Under the pieces are notes generated by a model. That model was not told the origin of the DNA and did not search any database. It saw only the letters and a list, made by a program, of their open reading frames with translations. The position numbers and the translations under genes were made by a program. From positions 436,001-500,000 of the forward strand of contig WPIO01000140.1 of the NCBI GenBank assembly GCA_009760855.2: a DNA stretch of 64,000 bases, given 5' to 3'. Shown piece by piece: positions 62,954-64,000 of this stretch. The DNA is from Cristatella mucedo. Taxonomy: Eukaryota; Bryozoa; Phylactolaemata; Cristatellidae. Position 1 is the stretch's first letter; every line of letters starts with the position of its first letter.

Positions 62954-63384
62954 AGCTGGTGGCCTACGTATCCAACTGGTCACCAAATGCCGTGGTTTGG
63001 TGTGCCTCCTACGAGCAGGTGTCACGTAGCCTCTAGGCCAGTGAGGACATTATTTTGTACCTGACGCTTACAATTTCATGCTTTCTTGAGATTTTCTCCA
63101 ACTTTCGATAGCATGCTGTATTGAGCCTCTCGCTTGATTGGCTATACTTTCAGAAGCCGACCAATGCTCAGTCGGCTTCTTATGGGAGGAGAGGATCTTG
63201 GGTCTGCTGTACCGTGATAGCGGACCAATCCGGCGGAAGCCGCTGGGGCAAGAACAGCGGACCCACTTGTAGCAGCTGCTTCCCAGCCAGCGGGCTGGCC
63301 CTGCGGCCCAGTTCCGGGTTTCCGAAATAAACGGCATCTGCTTGAGCCTTCGTGATCTGTGCACGACTGCCCGCACAGACAACA
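62954..63384. other. Intergenic, nothing recognised
   Basis: A minus-strand ORF at 63180-63398 reads protein-like in part (ADAVYFGNPELGRRASPLAG) but has no supported splice sites or start. Confidence 0.35.
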
Positions 63385-63760
63385 CGTACGAACCTCAAAA
63401 TCGTTGGAGACCGCGTATGTATGCTCCCAAAGCCCGGGACTCACTACCGATGCACGTCACGACATCTCCTGATTTGTCCACATTAAAAAAAAGAAATTAA
63501 AAACCACATCTATTTATGACAGCACTTAGTAGGTCCTGTGATTCGGCCTTTGTGTGCTTATGCGTGCTGCCACTCTGCATGCTGCCACTAACCCCACTTG
63601 CATGCTCACCCTGTGCGTGTCACCCCTAACCATGTTATTCTTTTTGTTTATTGAGCATGCTGCCACTAAGAGTTCAATCGTGCTTCCTTTGCAGTAAATG
63701 TAAAGCCCCTAGAAAGAGATTGAGTGAGTTCTCTGAGGGCGCTATATCAATGCAGCACTG
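63385..63760 (+). mobile_element. L2-clade LINE 3' end
   Basis: It runs from the C-terminal coding relic (CGAACCTCAAAATCGTTGGA; TATGCTCCCAAAGCCCGGGA) through the 3' UTR to CTAGAAAGAGATTGAGTGAG and GGGCGCTATATCA. Confidence 0.88.
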
Positions 63761-64000
63761 TTATTACTATTTCCTCACTGCATAACCCTTATCGGTTGCC
63801 TTTGTTTCGAGCCTTCAACTATGGCTGCTGGTTGATGGAGTCGTCTGCTGCCGACGTAACTCGAGGCATTCGAGACAGCACCACCAGGCTAAGGACAAGC
63901 TGCTTTGCTTTTAGTATATGTGCGCCTGCAGATTACCTCAACTCTTTTCTTCTTAGTAAGTCGAAAGTGTGTGAATGTAGCATGTAGCTTGACGTCCTGC
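63761..64000. other. Window end, nothing recognised
   Basis: One ORF (63724-63987) starts within the LINE tail; TTTTCTTCTTAGTAAG near 63945 resembles a splice acceptor, so an exon could begin here and continue outside the window. Confidence 0.3.

Noticed and set aside
1-64000. CRISPR arrays, operons, prophage or viral genes
   Set aside because: Nothing of the kind was seen; tandem repeats here lack spacers and gene structure is eukaryotic.

Overview
The window reads as nuclear DNA from an invertebrate animal. Coding exons are short and bounded by GT-AG splice sites. Most of the sequence is introns and intergenic DNA full of old retrotransposon relics: L2-clade LINEs, one R2/NeSL-like LINE, a tRNA-derived SINE family and two further dispersed repeats. 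Microsatellites are long and common. No bacterial operons, CRISPR arrays or viral genes were seen. The phylum cannot be fixed from the sequence; the LINE and SINE mix, an MBD protein and GT-AG introns fit a lophotrochozoan or another marine invertebrate, but this is inference.

Layout. 1-9.6 kb: intergenic DNA with L2 fragments, SINEs and two uncharacterised dispersed repeats. 9.6-13.8 kb, minus strand: a two-exon NDUFS5-like gene (mitochondrial complex I, twin CX9C) with LINE debris in its 3.9-kb intron. 13.8-22 kb: repeats, a GC-rich stretch, CT microsatellites and one TATA-type promoter candidate. 22.2-24.4 kb, minus: a decayed R2/NeSL-like retrotransposon. 25-27.7 kb: LINE fragments. 27.7-29.5 kb, minus: a small gene of four phase-matched exons that I do not recognise. 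30.8-46.8 kb, plus: the main gene, a ten-exon model whose reading frame stays open through every junction. It encodes a methyl-CpG-binding domain (MBD) split over three exons, one only 28 nt long, then an alanine/glutamine-rich segment, nuclear-localisation and cysteine/arginine-rich exons, and a 2.76-kb last exon built from ten exact-length 150-bp (50-residue) repeats. 48.6-54.2 kb: the best L2 element, frameshifted, facing a second L2 fragment tail to tail. 54.7-55.7 kb, plus: an intronless N-acetylglucosamine kinase (NAGK) with a poly(A) signal. 56-64 kb: dispersed repeats, a CCAAT/E-box cluster, an AT-rich block, a possible Cys-rich exon and two Ala/Val/Thr-rich ORFs.

The genes do not form one pathway: NDUFS5 acts in respiration, NAGK in amino-sugar salvage, and the MBD protein presumably in chromatin. 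The most novel item is the MBD/repeat protein, followed by the unrecognised minus-strand gene. Splice models were made by eye from splice sites and phase; there is no transcript evidence.
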